Of a stretch of 64,000 nt of DNA, positions 1 through 11,742 are shown piece after piece (position 1 is the first letter of the stretch; each line of letters opens with the position of its first letter). Where the stretch lies: contig KK106984.1 in NCBI GenBank assembly GCA_000611775.1, forward strand, positions 774,364 to 838,363, written 5' to 3'. This stretch comes from Umbilicaria muhlenbergii. Its lineage: Eukaryota > Ascomycota > Lecanoromycetes > Umbilicariales > Umbilicariaceae. The notes beneath the pieces are model-generated. The model did no database searches. It saw nothing but the letters and a program-made list of their open reading frames with translations, and was not told the DNA's origin. The translations under genes were made by a program, and so were the position numbers.

Positions 1-1150
1 TTTCAGATTGTGTGATGTAGTGATGATGAATGTTCATCAACAATTTAGCAAGTTAGCTCTGAGTTAGTTTTTAGCACTTTGAGCGCTCTGAGCTTCTGAT
101 CTCATGTCTCAGCTAACAGCCGCTCTTAGCATCCCCTGAGCGCTTTGAGCTCAACCTTAAATCTTGAGCGGAACATCAAAATTTTGTGATAAAAAAACAG
201 ATATTAAAACAATTGTTTAAACAAGTACACACACAGTGTTATAATAACAGTAAAACTTATAATAAGTAAACTTTTGCTAAAATTCACTTTTCTGCAATAA
301 AAAATCATGATTTGTTGAGTCTGAAAGCACTGTATAAGTGTTGAGTTCTGAATATTTAAAGAACTTCAAGATTTTCATCACTTAAAAATTTACACACTTT
401 AATAACTTTTGCAACTCAACAGATATGAAGAAACTTTCAATGCATAAATTATAAAAAACAGTATTATCTATTAATGTTAAATTAAAAGTTTCTTCATAAC
501 TGCTGTTATTGTTAAATTATATTTAATTCAAGTTTGCAATAGCGAAAAATCTTTCAAAAAAAGTCACATACTTTGAATAACTATTGCGCTTTTATACTTA
601 TAATATAACTTTCAGGTTATAAGTTGTAGAGAATAAGCTGTTGAAGAGTTTTCTTATACAAAGTTTCTTTTTATGTGTTGTTGTTATTGAGTTATTCAAA
701 AAGTCATTAAAAGTCGGTTTATTAATGTTGTGATTTTCATCACTGAAAGTTTAAAATCAATGTAACTTTTTAACAACAACAGTTATAAAAAAACTTTAAG
801 TTATAGAACTGTGTAATAGCTTCTTCTCTACAACTTATAAACTAAAAGCTATATCATAAGTATAAAAGCGCAATAGTTATTCAAAGTGCTAATATATTTA
901 TAATTAGTTAAAAGTTTTTTAATTCATAACTATTGCAAATTAAAACTTATGAAGAAATCTTTAGTTTGTAAAGTGTACAGAATAAAGAGATTTAAAACTT
1001 TTCAATAAAAAGTTTTTTATTATTCATGAAGGTATAATAGTTATTTAAAGTGTAAGATTTGTATGAGCTTATTTACTGCTCAGAGAGTGCTCTGAGCGCA
1101 TAAAGTACTATTAACTAAAACCTTATTTTTGAGCGGGCTGCCAAGTTGCA
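1..1150. repeat. AT-rich foldback repeat region
   Basis: No gene. Positions 571-600 are perfectly complementary to 857-886 (30 bp), and 617-633 to 824-840 (17 bp), with looser pairing between, so 571-886 can form one hairpin of about 315 bp. A second stem pairs 424-437 with 485-498 (14 bp perfect). The outer sequence holds two direct copies of a phrase resembling CCTTA..TTTGAGCGG, near 155-172 and 1,123-1,136, which may mark element ends. It looks like a decayed foldback or MITE-type transposon. The family is not recognised. Confidence 0.6.
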
Positions 1151-3730
1151 GATGTTGTAGATTTGTGATTCTTTCATTTCATGATGTTCACAGAAGTGCT
1201 TCTGTTGAAGTCATTGTTCACAGTTGTTGCCTGCAAGTAAGTTTCAGTTCTGATGCTGAGATGAAGTTTCTTCATGAGTGTAATCAAATCTTCATGAGAG
1301 TTTGAAAACACAGAGTGTTCACAAATCTTCTGCTTCATGACATGATTCAAGCCCTTGAAGAAGATCATTAACTGAATTTAATAATAATCCTTCACCTCAT
1401 TTTTTATTTATGTCAGAAGTTCATCTGACCTGTGAAGATACTCATCATCAAATTCACTGCTCAGCTTGTGACAATTCATTTAATTCATTCATGTGTTATA
1501 CATCTGATTATCATGATCTCTTAAAAAAGACTTTAAAAAGTTCTTCTGACTTTCTCAGATATCTTTCAAGCTCTTTTCTTCATGATATGTGACTTATCAC
1601 TCTGTAATCTTGTAGTTCAGATATCAATCTGACTCTTCAAGGTGAAGCTTCATGAGAAGGTACTTAATTTGATGTACATATTACTGAAAGTGAGGGTAGT
1701 CCTTCATATGATAGAGGTCTTCATCTTTGACTCACTTTTCATAGCAGGTGTGTTTCAAAGTTGAAGATAAATCTGATGTAAATCATCTGTGAGTTTTAAA
1801 CTCAGTCTGCCTAATATGTTCCTTCTCACTCATGAGTTGAATCTTCACAAGTTGAATTTTAATATTCATCATGATGAACTCCTTAAAGAATGTAAGAGTG
1901 ACATGTCATGACTGAGAGTTAAGAATAATAAAATCATCATTAACTGTTGCTTGTGAAGTTTCTGAAGTGATTTATGAAACTGTTGCAGAGGCTGATTAAG
2001 GAGTTCATGAGTTTTCAGTCATTCTTGCTGAACAGCGTCCTTACAATGAATTGAAGCAATAAAACTGTAAGTGTATTATCATGAGGTAATATCTTAATTA
2101 AGGAATTATGAAGCTATGTGACAATAATGACTTAAGCTTATAGTTGATGATTTGCAATAGTATGATATTGTTAATAAGTAGAGAATTATTGTTAAGAAAG
2201 AAAGTGAGACATGCTCTGATCTCATAATATATCCCTTTCAAAGTTAACCTGCTTGAGGAAGATTTCATGAAGCAGTCACCTCAGTGAAGCTGTCTTCATG
2301 AGGTGTTCATTGCTGAATCACACCTCTGTGAGATGTCATCAATGATGTTAACTTCTTTAATCACTTTCATGAAGTGCTGAGAGTGATGTTTATCAGCTGA
2401 GCTCCCTCATGAGGTTAATTCATTAGTGAAAGTTACCTTCACAAGGCTGTGCTGTTGTTAAGTATAATTTTTCTTATTCTGAACTAGCACCTGATGAGTT
2501 CTGTACATCAGATGCTCACAAATCAACATTGTACATGCTGTTCAAAAAAGCAGAAATATTATAAACAAGTAAGTTACACATTTAAAGACACTGAGTAAAC
2601 ACTGATGAGTTTAAATGCCTGTGAAATTCTTTTTTAAGGTAATCAACCTTCATGATTTGTTGATCTGCGCTCATGACCCTGAGCTTAATGATGAAACTTA
2701 TCAAGTGAGTGTTGATGAGCTGATGAAGCATCAGTGTGTGTATGTAAAAGAGGTGAAAGCACACCTGAGGATCATTGAATGACATGATTTACACAAGAAG
2801 TCAACATCAATATTGAATATCTCTCTGTTTATGTTAAAAGAATGATATTGCATTAATAAGATGTTAAAAGGTATTTATGATGTGCTCTGTTATCAGGTAT
2901 TTGCACTGTCACTTCCTCAGCATTCTCTTAAGATATCAATTAACACTCAATTAGAACAGTTTGACCTCTGCAGTAGAACTCATGATTAAATGACAGAATC
3001 ATGTTGATATCCTGATGCTCAATGACATTAAAAAGAATGATGATGAAGTTCTTCTGAACACTCAGAATATTGATGCTGATGATGAAATCAGCAGGCCTGC
3101 AGGTTCTCATGATTAAGTTATTAAGAAAGACCTGTCTCAGCATGTGAAAGACATCATTAAGATGTTGAATCTTACTGCACAGATTCAGGCACTTAAAGAG
3201 GTATCATTCATGATTGAGACTCTTTCAAATTTCATCTCATGACAGCACTGTCAAGCTTTAGTGCAAGTTAAATCTGAAATCATCATCTTGAAGGTGAAGT
3301 ATATACAACATGTGAAAGATGAAAAGAAGAAGATGATTATTCTTCTTAAATTATTAAACAAGAGTGTGATGCAGATTAACCTAACAAGCCTCTTAAATGC
3401 TGACAAAGATGATGATCATGATCTTCACATTGATATTCTCAGTGAGTCAGACATGAAGCTTTAATGAGGTGAAGGAGAATGATGATTAATATGTAAAATA
3501 AATATTCTCAGTCCTTAAGATCATTTGTGATAAATAATTTGTAATGAAATTGCTTCTCTGATGCTTCTCAGTCATCATGATCATGTTTCAGGCCGTAGCT
3601 GCACTCATAAAGTGTGTCATAATAATAAATGTGCTAATTAAGCCTCAATAAAACCTGTAAAACCTCATGAGGAAAATCAGAAAAAAGTGTTTTTACTGCA
3701 GCCTTTTTTTAAACTTTTATTAATGCTTCC
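1151..3730. other. AT-rich transposon-derived sequence, unassigned
   Basis: No host gene is visible. The sequence is AT-rich, almost free of CpG and of CCA/TGG, and rich in TGA/TCA, like the identified retroelements nearby. Short open stretches, for example 3,261-3,464 on the plus strand with a Lys-rich helical character, resemble fragments of a gag-like ORF, but no diagnostic motif could be read. The 3' LTR of the minus-strand gypsy element just downstream should lie here or just to the left; I could not delimit it. Confidence 0.45.
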
Positions 3731-3734
3731 TCTG

Positions 3735-5000
3735 CTGTCCTTCTAAAGAAGCTTCATATGTCAGATGCATTTCATGCACTTCATTCATGTCTCACTCTGA
3801 AATTCACTGATCATACTTTTTTAATCATTTCTTTCATTTTATCTTATATTAAATCTCTTTTTGATATTTTCACTTGTTCAAGATTTCTTTAATCTCATAC
3901 TCCTCTTTATCATCAATCAACTCTGATGATTGCAAAGTCAGTGTAAACTCATCACTGTATCAGTGCTCATACAGCTTTAAGTAAGATACATAAAAGACAT
4001 TGTGAATTCAGTAGTTTGATGATAAGAATAATTAATATGCCTGTTTCCTGATTAAATCCTGTACTTTAAATGATTTAATAAATTTGTGAGACAACTTTCT
4101 GTTTGAGCACTTCTGTCATAAGTTCTTTATGAATAGCATTATCAAGTCTCTCACATTATAAGTCTTGAGTTTATGTTTAACATCATAATATTTGACCTGA
4201 GATTTAATCAGATTTTCTCATCATTGTGACAGTGCTTTCTGTATGTCATGAAATTGTTTCATTTAATTTTTTACTGCAGGTATCTCTTTTTTCCTGAAGT
4301 CATCTTTAACTTCAAATCTCACTTCTGAATGATAAGCATACATGACATAAAAAGAGTTACATCTTATTGATGCCTGCATTCTGTTATTGTAAGTGAATTC
4401 TGTCAAGGGTAAAAGGCTCATTCAGTTATCTTGTTCATTTAAGCAATAACAGTGAAGGTAATGCTTTAAAGTTTGATTTTATTATTCTGTTTATTCATTC
4501 ATCTGTGAGTGAAAGACAGTGCTTAGCCGGCGCTTCATTCTTAAATAGTAGCACATTTTCAATCAGAAAGCACTTGTGAAAACTGATCTTTAATCAGAGA
4601 CAGCCTCTTTCAGTACATTAAATCAACATATTATTTCCTCATAAAACAAGTCAGTCAACTCTGTTGCTGTAATCATTTTCATGATTTGAATATATTAAGT
4701 CATTTTCATATATTAATTTATAATTATTAAGATCACATCATAAACATTATCCTTGCACTTACTTAACAGCAATTCAGTGATAAAATTTATTATGACTTGC
4801 TGTCATGATTCTTCTGACTGAGGCAACGCCTGTAGCTCTTCATAAGAATGATGTTTAAGCACTTTCACTCTTTGACAGATGTCACATGATGCAACATAAT
4901 CTTTAACATCTTGACTCATATCAATTCAATAATATTTGTGATCAATTAATTTAAAAGTTCTTTTTACCTTGAAATGCCCTGTCAAGATATTATCATGATG
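3735..5000 (-). pseudogene. Integrase and chromodomain remnant of gypsy pol
   Basis: The minus strand around 4,920-4,860 translates to a CDICQR-type zinc-binding segment (CxxC followed by QR-K). The integrase core follows near 4,800-4,480, recognisable from ILIII..YxKM, VFTSAF and LSTVFHSQ-like text that matches the DDE core of gypsy integrases. At 3,935-3,735 a segment beginning EEYEIKEIL and continuing with KY..EI..KIK matches the start of a chromodomain, which in chromoviruses steers integration to marked chromatin. Several in-frame stops occupy expected Trp or Arg positions. Not functional. Confidence 0.75.
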
Positions 5001-5599
5001 ATGTTTTAAGATCTCTGCTCTTACTGACTTTTCTTTCAGAATGTATATTTATTCCTTATGAAATAAAAGACCTTCAGAGTTAAACCTTCAAAGACTTTCA
5101 GCTTTAGCCTTGCACTTCATTAATGTACAATCAGTGTTGTGCATCTCTACTACAAATGAATCATCATTTTATAAAGTTTGAATCAAATCCTTCAGAGGTA
5201 AACTCAGGCTTTCATCAGCTGTTTCATGAATGACAAAATCTCTTATCATCACATGTGAAATGAGTTGTTTGCAATTAACAGTTTCAGTGACAGAGTTAAG
5301 CTGTTTCACAGTTACATCATAATTGTCATGAATAAATGTTTTATCATCACTCCTTCAGTATTTTTTCTGAAGTTTAAGGTTTTTAATCTTAATCATTCCC
5401 TCTGCTCTTGTGAGCAACTGCCTCACAATAGAGGCATATCTGAGTGAGAATACATTCACAAGAGTGATTAACTTTCTTTGAAGTGTTGAAAGTAATTTCT
5501 TCATGATCTCACTCACCTCTTCAACATCCCTGTAGTCTGATCACCTTAATGATGCATCAGCAGGATTAGTCTTTTCAGACTGATGCAGAATATTGAAAT

Positions 5600-6880
5600 T
5601 AAAAGCAGTGAACTTCATTGCTCATCATGCTTGCCTGTCATTCAATTCCTTCATGTTCATAAATCCTCATAAATTATTATGATCAGTTAATATCTTTATG
5701 ATATAACAACTGCCTTCAAGGTAGTGTCATCAGTGCTTAAACATCATAATGATGACAAGAAGCTTCTGATTATGAGTTTCATATTAAATCTCTGAAGGAG
5801 ACAGCTTTCTTGATTAAAACATAACTGAATGTCACTTCTCATTATTCAACAGCTAAGACAGGATGTCACTGAGTTTAATGATTAACACATCAGTTTTCAC
5901 CTGTATTCATAACTTTGAGTCAAAGTGAATCAGGATGAGTGTCATCATAAAGACTTTATGAAGATGATTAAACATCATCTTTGCATCACTTGAGAATTTA
6001 AAAAGTTTAAACTTCTTTTCATTCTTGTTATCTTTTATAAGATTTGTCAAGGGTGCTGCAACTTGTGAATAACACATAATGAAGCATCTATAAAAGTTCA
6101 CAAAGCTCAGAAAGACTTGTACTTTCTGAAAAGTTCTTAATACTGATCAGTCCTGTATGATGTTCACTCATCACAGATTCATCATTACGCCTTTAATGAT
6201 GATAATAAACTTTAGAAATTTCATCTTGATAATGAAGAATTCACACTTCTTAAGGTTCACATAAAGTTGAAATCAGTGAAGTCAATTTAATATTTATTTA
6301 ACATGCTCTCAGTGTTCTGCTGATGATCCTGAATATATAAGGATGTCATTTAGATAAATAATGCAAAAGACATTCACAAGCCTTATTAACACTCAGTTGA
6401 TGTAAACTTGAAATATAACTGAAGCATTAATCAATCTGAAAGACATGATCATATACTCAAAGTGACTGTAACATGTGTAGAATATTGTTTTTCACTTGTC
6501 ACTCTTTTTTATACAGATATAATGATAAGTGTTCTTTAAATTTAACTTCATAAATAGCTTAACTTCATTAAGCTGATTCAAGGTTTCACTTATAAGAGGT
6601 AATGAGTGCCTGTTCTTGATGATCACCTTATTCAACCTTTGATAATCAATGCATAAGTGCAGCCCTTTATCTTTTTTTGAAACAAAAAGAATAAGTGCCC
6701 CTGCAGAGCTCATGAAATGATGAATTCAACCTTTTGTTAAAACATCATTCAGGTATTCTCATAACATCTTTAACTCAGTATTGAAGAGGTTATACAAAGG
6801 GTCATAAGATGAGTTTGTGTCATTTAAGTCAATTGCATGATCACTGATCTTGTGAGGTGAAAGGAGGTCAGCATTCTCTG
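5600..6880 (-). pseudogene. Reverse transcriptase and RNase H remnant of gypsy pol
   Basis: The minus strand from about 6,880 reads a pol entry resembling DHAIDL..., then an open stretch at 6,713-6,492 with VSKKD and CIDYQRLNKV (RT fingers/palm), then the catalytic box at 6,356-6,345. That box reads YLND instead of YxDD, so the first catalytic Asp has become Asn by one G-to-A change. The stretch at 6,101-5,907 (NFYRCFI...VAAPLTNL) is the conserved RT-RNase H linker. Broken by stops and not functional. Confidence 0.8.
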
Positions 6881-8640
6881 TTGAGAACACATTCACATAA
6901 TCAGCATACTCCTCAAGTAAAGCTTATGTTATATTAATGCTTTATATGCGCACCTTTGATGCAGCATCATCACTCAGACTGACTTATATCATGACATAAA
7001 CAGCAGAGTGATCTTGAATCTTCTTTATAAATTCATTTAATGACTGTAACTTGATAAACTGCTCCTTAATATTAAAGCATCACGCCTTCAGTCTGCAGTT
7101 AATTCACACATGCTCAGTCTTCAATGCAGAAAGTTCAAGGATAAGAGGTGATCCTGACTTATTTAAAGCATAAAATACATGTTCACATTCATGAGATTGT
7201 CCTCAACTGTCAGTAAGCTGATAATGCACATGATAAGTATTAAAGCAGTAAGCCTTCTGATTATTTAAGAATTAAAATTAAGACAATAAGCTCTTCATAT
7301 GAGTCAATTGATGCTCAATAATGAAGTGTTGTGAAATCACATTGACTTCAGCTTTCATGTTCAATAAGGCTTGCATGAGTATGACATCATCATTGTGAAG
7401 AACTTGTTCATCAACAATTAAACTGAGCTCTGAGATTACTTTTGTTCAGCATTTCAGTGATGTGAAGTCTTCACTGAAGTGTTTTCATTTTTTAATGCTA
7501 AAACAGCTGCAACTGAGGTCTTATTCAGGTTTAAGTTTTTTACAAATTGTGAATAATCAGGAAAATAATATTCCTTCTGATTATAATTTTAATAAGTCAT
7601 GTGTGATAAGTTTTTTATTTCAGAAGTTTTCATTAATTTGCTTTCATGTTTCTTATCTCACTTGCTCTTCATCTTGCTCTCATCAGGCTTATGATTTTTA
7701 TTCTCAGCAAGCTTCAACAGCAGCTCAAGTTTACAACTGAAGGTAACTGTCATATTAAGATTTGCTTTTAATTTCATGATGTCTCTCAAACATAAGTTAT
7801 TCTTCAGGTGTGCAGTCAAGGTAATGATTCTCTTTTAAATTATAAGTAAGTTTTAATAATTCATCAAGGCTGCATGAACCTCAAGCTTCAATTCTGTGAA
7901 GAAGTGAATCCTCATGTGCTCTTCACTGTAAAGAGGTAACTGAGCTTTCAAAGTGCTTAAATAATTATCAAAAGCTTGAACTGATTGATGAAGTAATTAA
8001 ACAACATCATTATACAGCTGAGTGATGTGAAGCTGATGATTCACAGGGTTCTTAATAATGTCAAGCAGGAATTTCATAAAATTATTTCAGATAATGATGA
8101 AATAATCTTTGATTTCATCATCTTGCAGTCACACCTCCTTTGATTCACTTTTTAAATATTGCATGATGTAAATCACCTTATTTTTCTCATGAGGGAAATT
8201 AACTGAGTTAAAATGAAAGGTATTTCTTGCATTTTATATTTAATTCAGGTGCTTCTTCATGTTCTTATCATGATATAACAGCAACTCCTTTGCCTGAATT
8301 CTTGATCATACATTTCATATTGACAGTGTTTCATCAGCGTGATGCTTACTCATTATGAACTCAGTGTTCATTAAGTTGAGGAATCTCTCAGCTGAGGTAT
8401 CAACATGAGTAGCAGGATCTCTGAGTAAGTTGATTTTTAATGTTAAAACTTTCATTCAGAGCTGCTGCAGTTCTTGTTACTTTAAGAGTTTATCTCACTG
8501 TCATCTCACTTATGTGATTTTATCATTAATATTATGCACTGTTTCACCTGAGGATCCTTCACCCTCAAGGTTCACTTCACTGATGTCAGAGGAAATGAGT
8601 GATGATTCATGATTATTTTATTAATTCTTCATCATCATGT

Positions 8641-11100
8641 CTTGTTCTGCTTCAGAAGTTTAATGTAATTGATTTTAAGTTTACATCTTATCTCAGGTCA
8701 TCATTCTTTGAAAGATAAAGTTATTAAAACTGTGAGATTATAACATCCCTTATTAAAAAGGGAAGTATAATTGAGGTTCATGACAGCATGAGATATAAAT
8801 GTATAAAGTTATATGATTTTAACTATATAGAACTAATAACTAAGGAGTGAAAGAAGAAGTGATGAAGTAATGCAGAGTTTTATTGTGTGCATCATCAAGT
8901 CACTTAAGAAGTGCTAATTTAAATGTGTTATTATATCATGACACCTGCCTCTTACTCTTGATCCTCATGACAGTAATTTCAGTGATGTCATCAACACTCT
9001 ACAGGCACTTTATCATCTTGATGCAGGTTAATTACTTCAGATCAACAGCATTAACACATATATTTATGCATTTACTTTAACATACCTGAGAGATATGCTG
9101 CAACAGCAGGAAAACTTCAATTTCATGTCTTAACATGTCAATTTCAGCTGCTGATCCTGCTTTGTGAAGGTGAAGGAATGAAGCAATCTCAATTTTAACA
9201 TTGTCAGTCATGAACAGTTTCATCATGAGATTATGTGAATGTGAAAGCAAATGAAGTTCATGAAGAAAGATCAGTGCATTAAGTATTATAAGAAAACAGC
9301 CTTGATCCTGATCTATCATTACTTACAATAATATCATCAGCACTCAACATAATTCAGTCTTAACTTAATGATCCTGCACATTCAGAGTACAATGATATCA
9401 TTAAGCAACTTCACATTTTTTTTATGTCTGTCATACTCAGTCCTCATGATCAGAAGAAGTATGCAGAACAACTTCATTACTTCTTTTATTCATCAAGCTG
9501 AGGTTGTCTTCAATCTTCACTTCATCACCTTGATAATTATCAACTTCAAGAGCATGCTTAATGATCAGTAATAACATCAACTCTACTTCACTGCTGACTC
9601 AAGAATAAGCATGTGTAGCCTCTCTTTCTTCAGGATATTCAGGCTGTTTTTAAAGATGTTATCAGGTCAATGTCTGCTGTTAACCTCATTATTACAACCT
9701 TTGCTGCAGTTGTGAAGTTAAACATCACTCTCATGACTGATAACCTCTTCAGCAAGAATCAAGTAGAGTCTTTAATTAATTTAAAAGCAGAGTGACTTCT
9801 TTTTTAACATCTTCTCAAAGCTGTTGTTATTGCTGTCTCTCTGAACCCTTGAAGCTGCTTTATCATCCTTAATGCATGATCTGAAATCATCACTCTCACT
9901 GATGCTCAGTCTCAGCTCTCAATTGAGTCAGTCAAGACAAGTGTCAAGTCAGAGGAGTTTCATAATGACAAGAAGTAATTAAACATTCATGTCAGTATTC
10001 ACTACAGAGAGATTATGAAGGAGTATGCTCTCATCAGTAATTATAATGTGCTTATTAAGAAAGATAAACATCAGTATTTATTTGATGTTTTTCTGAAATC
10101 TGAGTACTCTTACTGACTTCTCTTTAACTGATTCAAGAAGATTATTTACAACATTAATCATTTTAACATTGAATACAACCTTCTGAGTTGTGAGAATGTG
10201 TAATAAACAGCTCACTTTCTTCTTCAGAACTTCTTTATCTTCTTTGAGTCAGCATTCATCAAGACTTTTTAAAAGTTGTATGTTAATTATTCTGCTCTCT
10301 TCTCCTCCCTTCTACCTCATTCAGAGCAGTCAAATGAAGACTCAGATGAGCTCTTCATCTCTATTGCTGATGATTGAAATCACACAAACTCTGCTGCTTT
10401 ATCTCACCTTCAGGCAAAGTACTGCTGTGAGGTATTAACATTATTAGTTCACTCTTTAACAATGCAAGATTTCTTCAAGAATGACCTCTGATGAGCTTAT
10501 GAGAATGACTACAACATGTCAGGTATCATGCACTTTGACAGTGATGTAATCCTCTGATGCAAGAAGTTTAACTTTAATGATCAGTAAGTGATTCTTGACT
10601 GTCTCCTTCACTTTAACTCTATTTGTCTTGTTTGAAGTTGACATATTACATAGGATTCTCAAATGCCACTGTACCTTTTAATGCAGCAATTACATTCAGT
10701 ACTATGAGATTATGATAAGTCAGATCAATCATGTCTTTGTTCATGAATTACTCAACTGTCAGTAACTTTTCCTCATCATTATCAAGGTCACTCAAACAGC
10801 AGTAAGCAACCAGATACTGAGGCTGTCAATGCTGAACACTTAAAATGGACAGGAGCTGATTGAGTTATCAGCTGTTATGAGTCAGAAACTTTATATTGTG
10901 CTGATTATACAAGTGAAGGAGGATTTACAGTTTATATTAAACAATATGAATCTTCTTCATGTTGACTGACAGATTCAATTCCTATAGATATTTTATTTAA
11001 TTATAAGTACAAATGTAATGATATACTGATATCTATTTAATATGTAAGGTACCTAAGTACCTAGTAGTGAAACCTGTAGCTATCATATATTTGTTCATAC
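8641..11100. other. AT-rich block, unassigned repeat remnants
   Basis: No host gene is recognised. The base composition and the near absence of CpG and TGG match the retroelement next door. Only short open frames occur (for example 9,077-9,319 minus and 10,190-10,438 plus), without motifs. It probably holds one or more older transposon copies beyond recognition by eye. Confidence 0.4.
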
Positions 11101-11180
11101 TGTTATAAGGCTTTACTGTTATAGGGCTTTACTGTTATAAGGCTTTACTGTTATAAAGCTTTACTGTTATAGAGCTTTAC
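11101..11180. repeat. Tandem repeat, 16-bp unit x 5
   Basis: Five consecutive copies of TGTTATARRGCTTTAC. The array lies at the edge of the AT-rich block, about 560 bp upstream of the ORC1 start codon. The units differ only at the two purine positions, all by A/G changes. Confidence 0.9.
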
Positions 11181-11742
11181 TGTATAATCATATTTATCAT
11201 AATAGGACTGTAATTCAAAGTCTGAATGTTTATTCCTGGAATTACCATTTCATTATCATTATTTGCGGTGAATGTTAACTCTTGTGATTACGTAGTTTTA
11301 TGATCTAACGTCATGATGATATCACGGGTGGCAGTCATGACGTCAACTGGTGAAGTCACGTACCGCCAGTGTTTACTGTTCACTTGAAATTACCGCAACG
11401 GTTCAGACAGTTCAACTAAGCAGTAATAGGTGACTTATAGTCTTATTACAGTACTATTACAGTAATAGGACACCATATACTTCCGCTAAGGTAAGCTCTG
11501 AAAGCGCTTGCATTAGGGCCAAACACGTAATTTAAGATTAAGGTACTTTAGGCAAGGTACCTTACGTGCTTAGCTCCTTGGTATCATGTGTTGCCGCGCT
11601 ACCTTAAGGTACCTTACCTTAGTGAACAAAAGGGCGCGTCGCCCAAAGGTCGCACGAGTAGGTATCGAATTGAAGATACAGTTGCATCTGCCTCGTCATC
11701 TCCGCTTACGGCTAGCTGAGCAACGAAAGTTGCTTCCACAGA
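11181..11742 (+). promoter_or_regulatory. ORC1 upstream region, AT-block border with TAAGGTA motifs
   Basis: Composition changes here from AT-rich to balanced, with CpG reappearing from about 11,270. A perfect CRE-type octamer TGACGTCA lies at 11,338-11,345. Between 11,487 and 11,622 there are several TAAGGTA/TACCTTA motifs, including a palindromic run centred near 11,610. The same motif clusters upstream of other genes in this window. No further gene is seen. Confidence 0.45.

Larger units (their letters stand above)
3730..8640 (-). mobile_element. Decayed chromodomain Ty3/gypsy retrotransposon (minus strand)
   Basis: Reading the minus strand from high to low coordinates gives the gypsy pol order: probable gag and protease (about 8,640-6,900), reverse transcriptase and RNase H (6,880-5,600), integrase (about 5,000-4,400) and a C-terminal chromodomain (3,935-3,735), which makes it a chromovirus-type element. 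All frames are broken, mostly by TGA where family members have Trp. Outer limits are approximate because the LTRs were not found by eye. Confidence 0.8.

Noticed and set aside
1-11250. AT-rich block as a centromere
   Set aside because: It consists of identifiable gypsy remnants between ordinary genes; nothing else supports centromere identity and the block is short.
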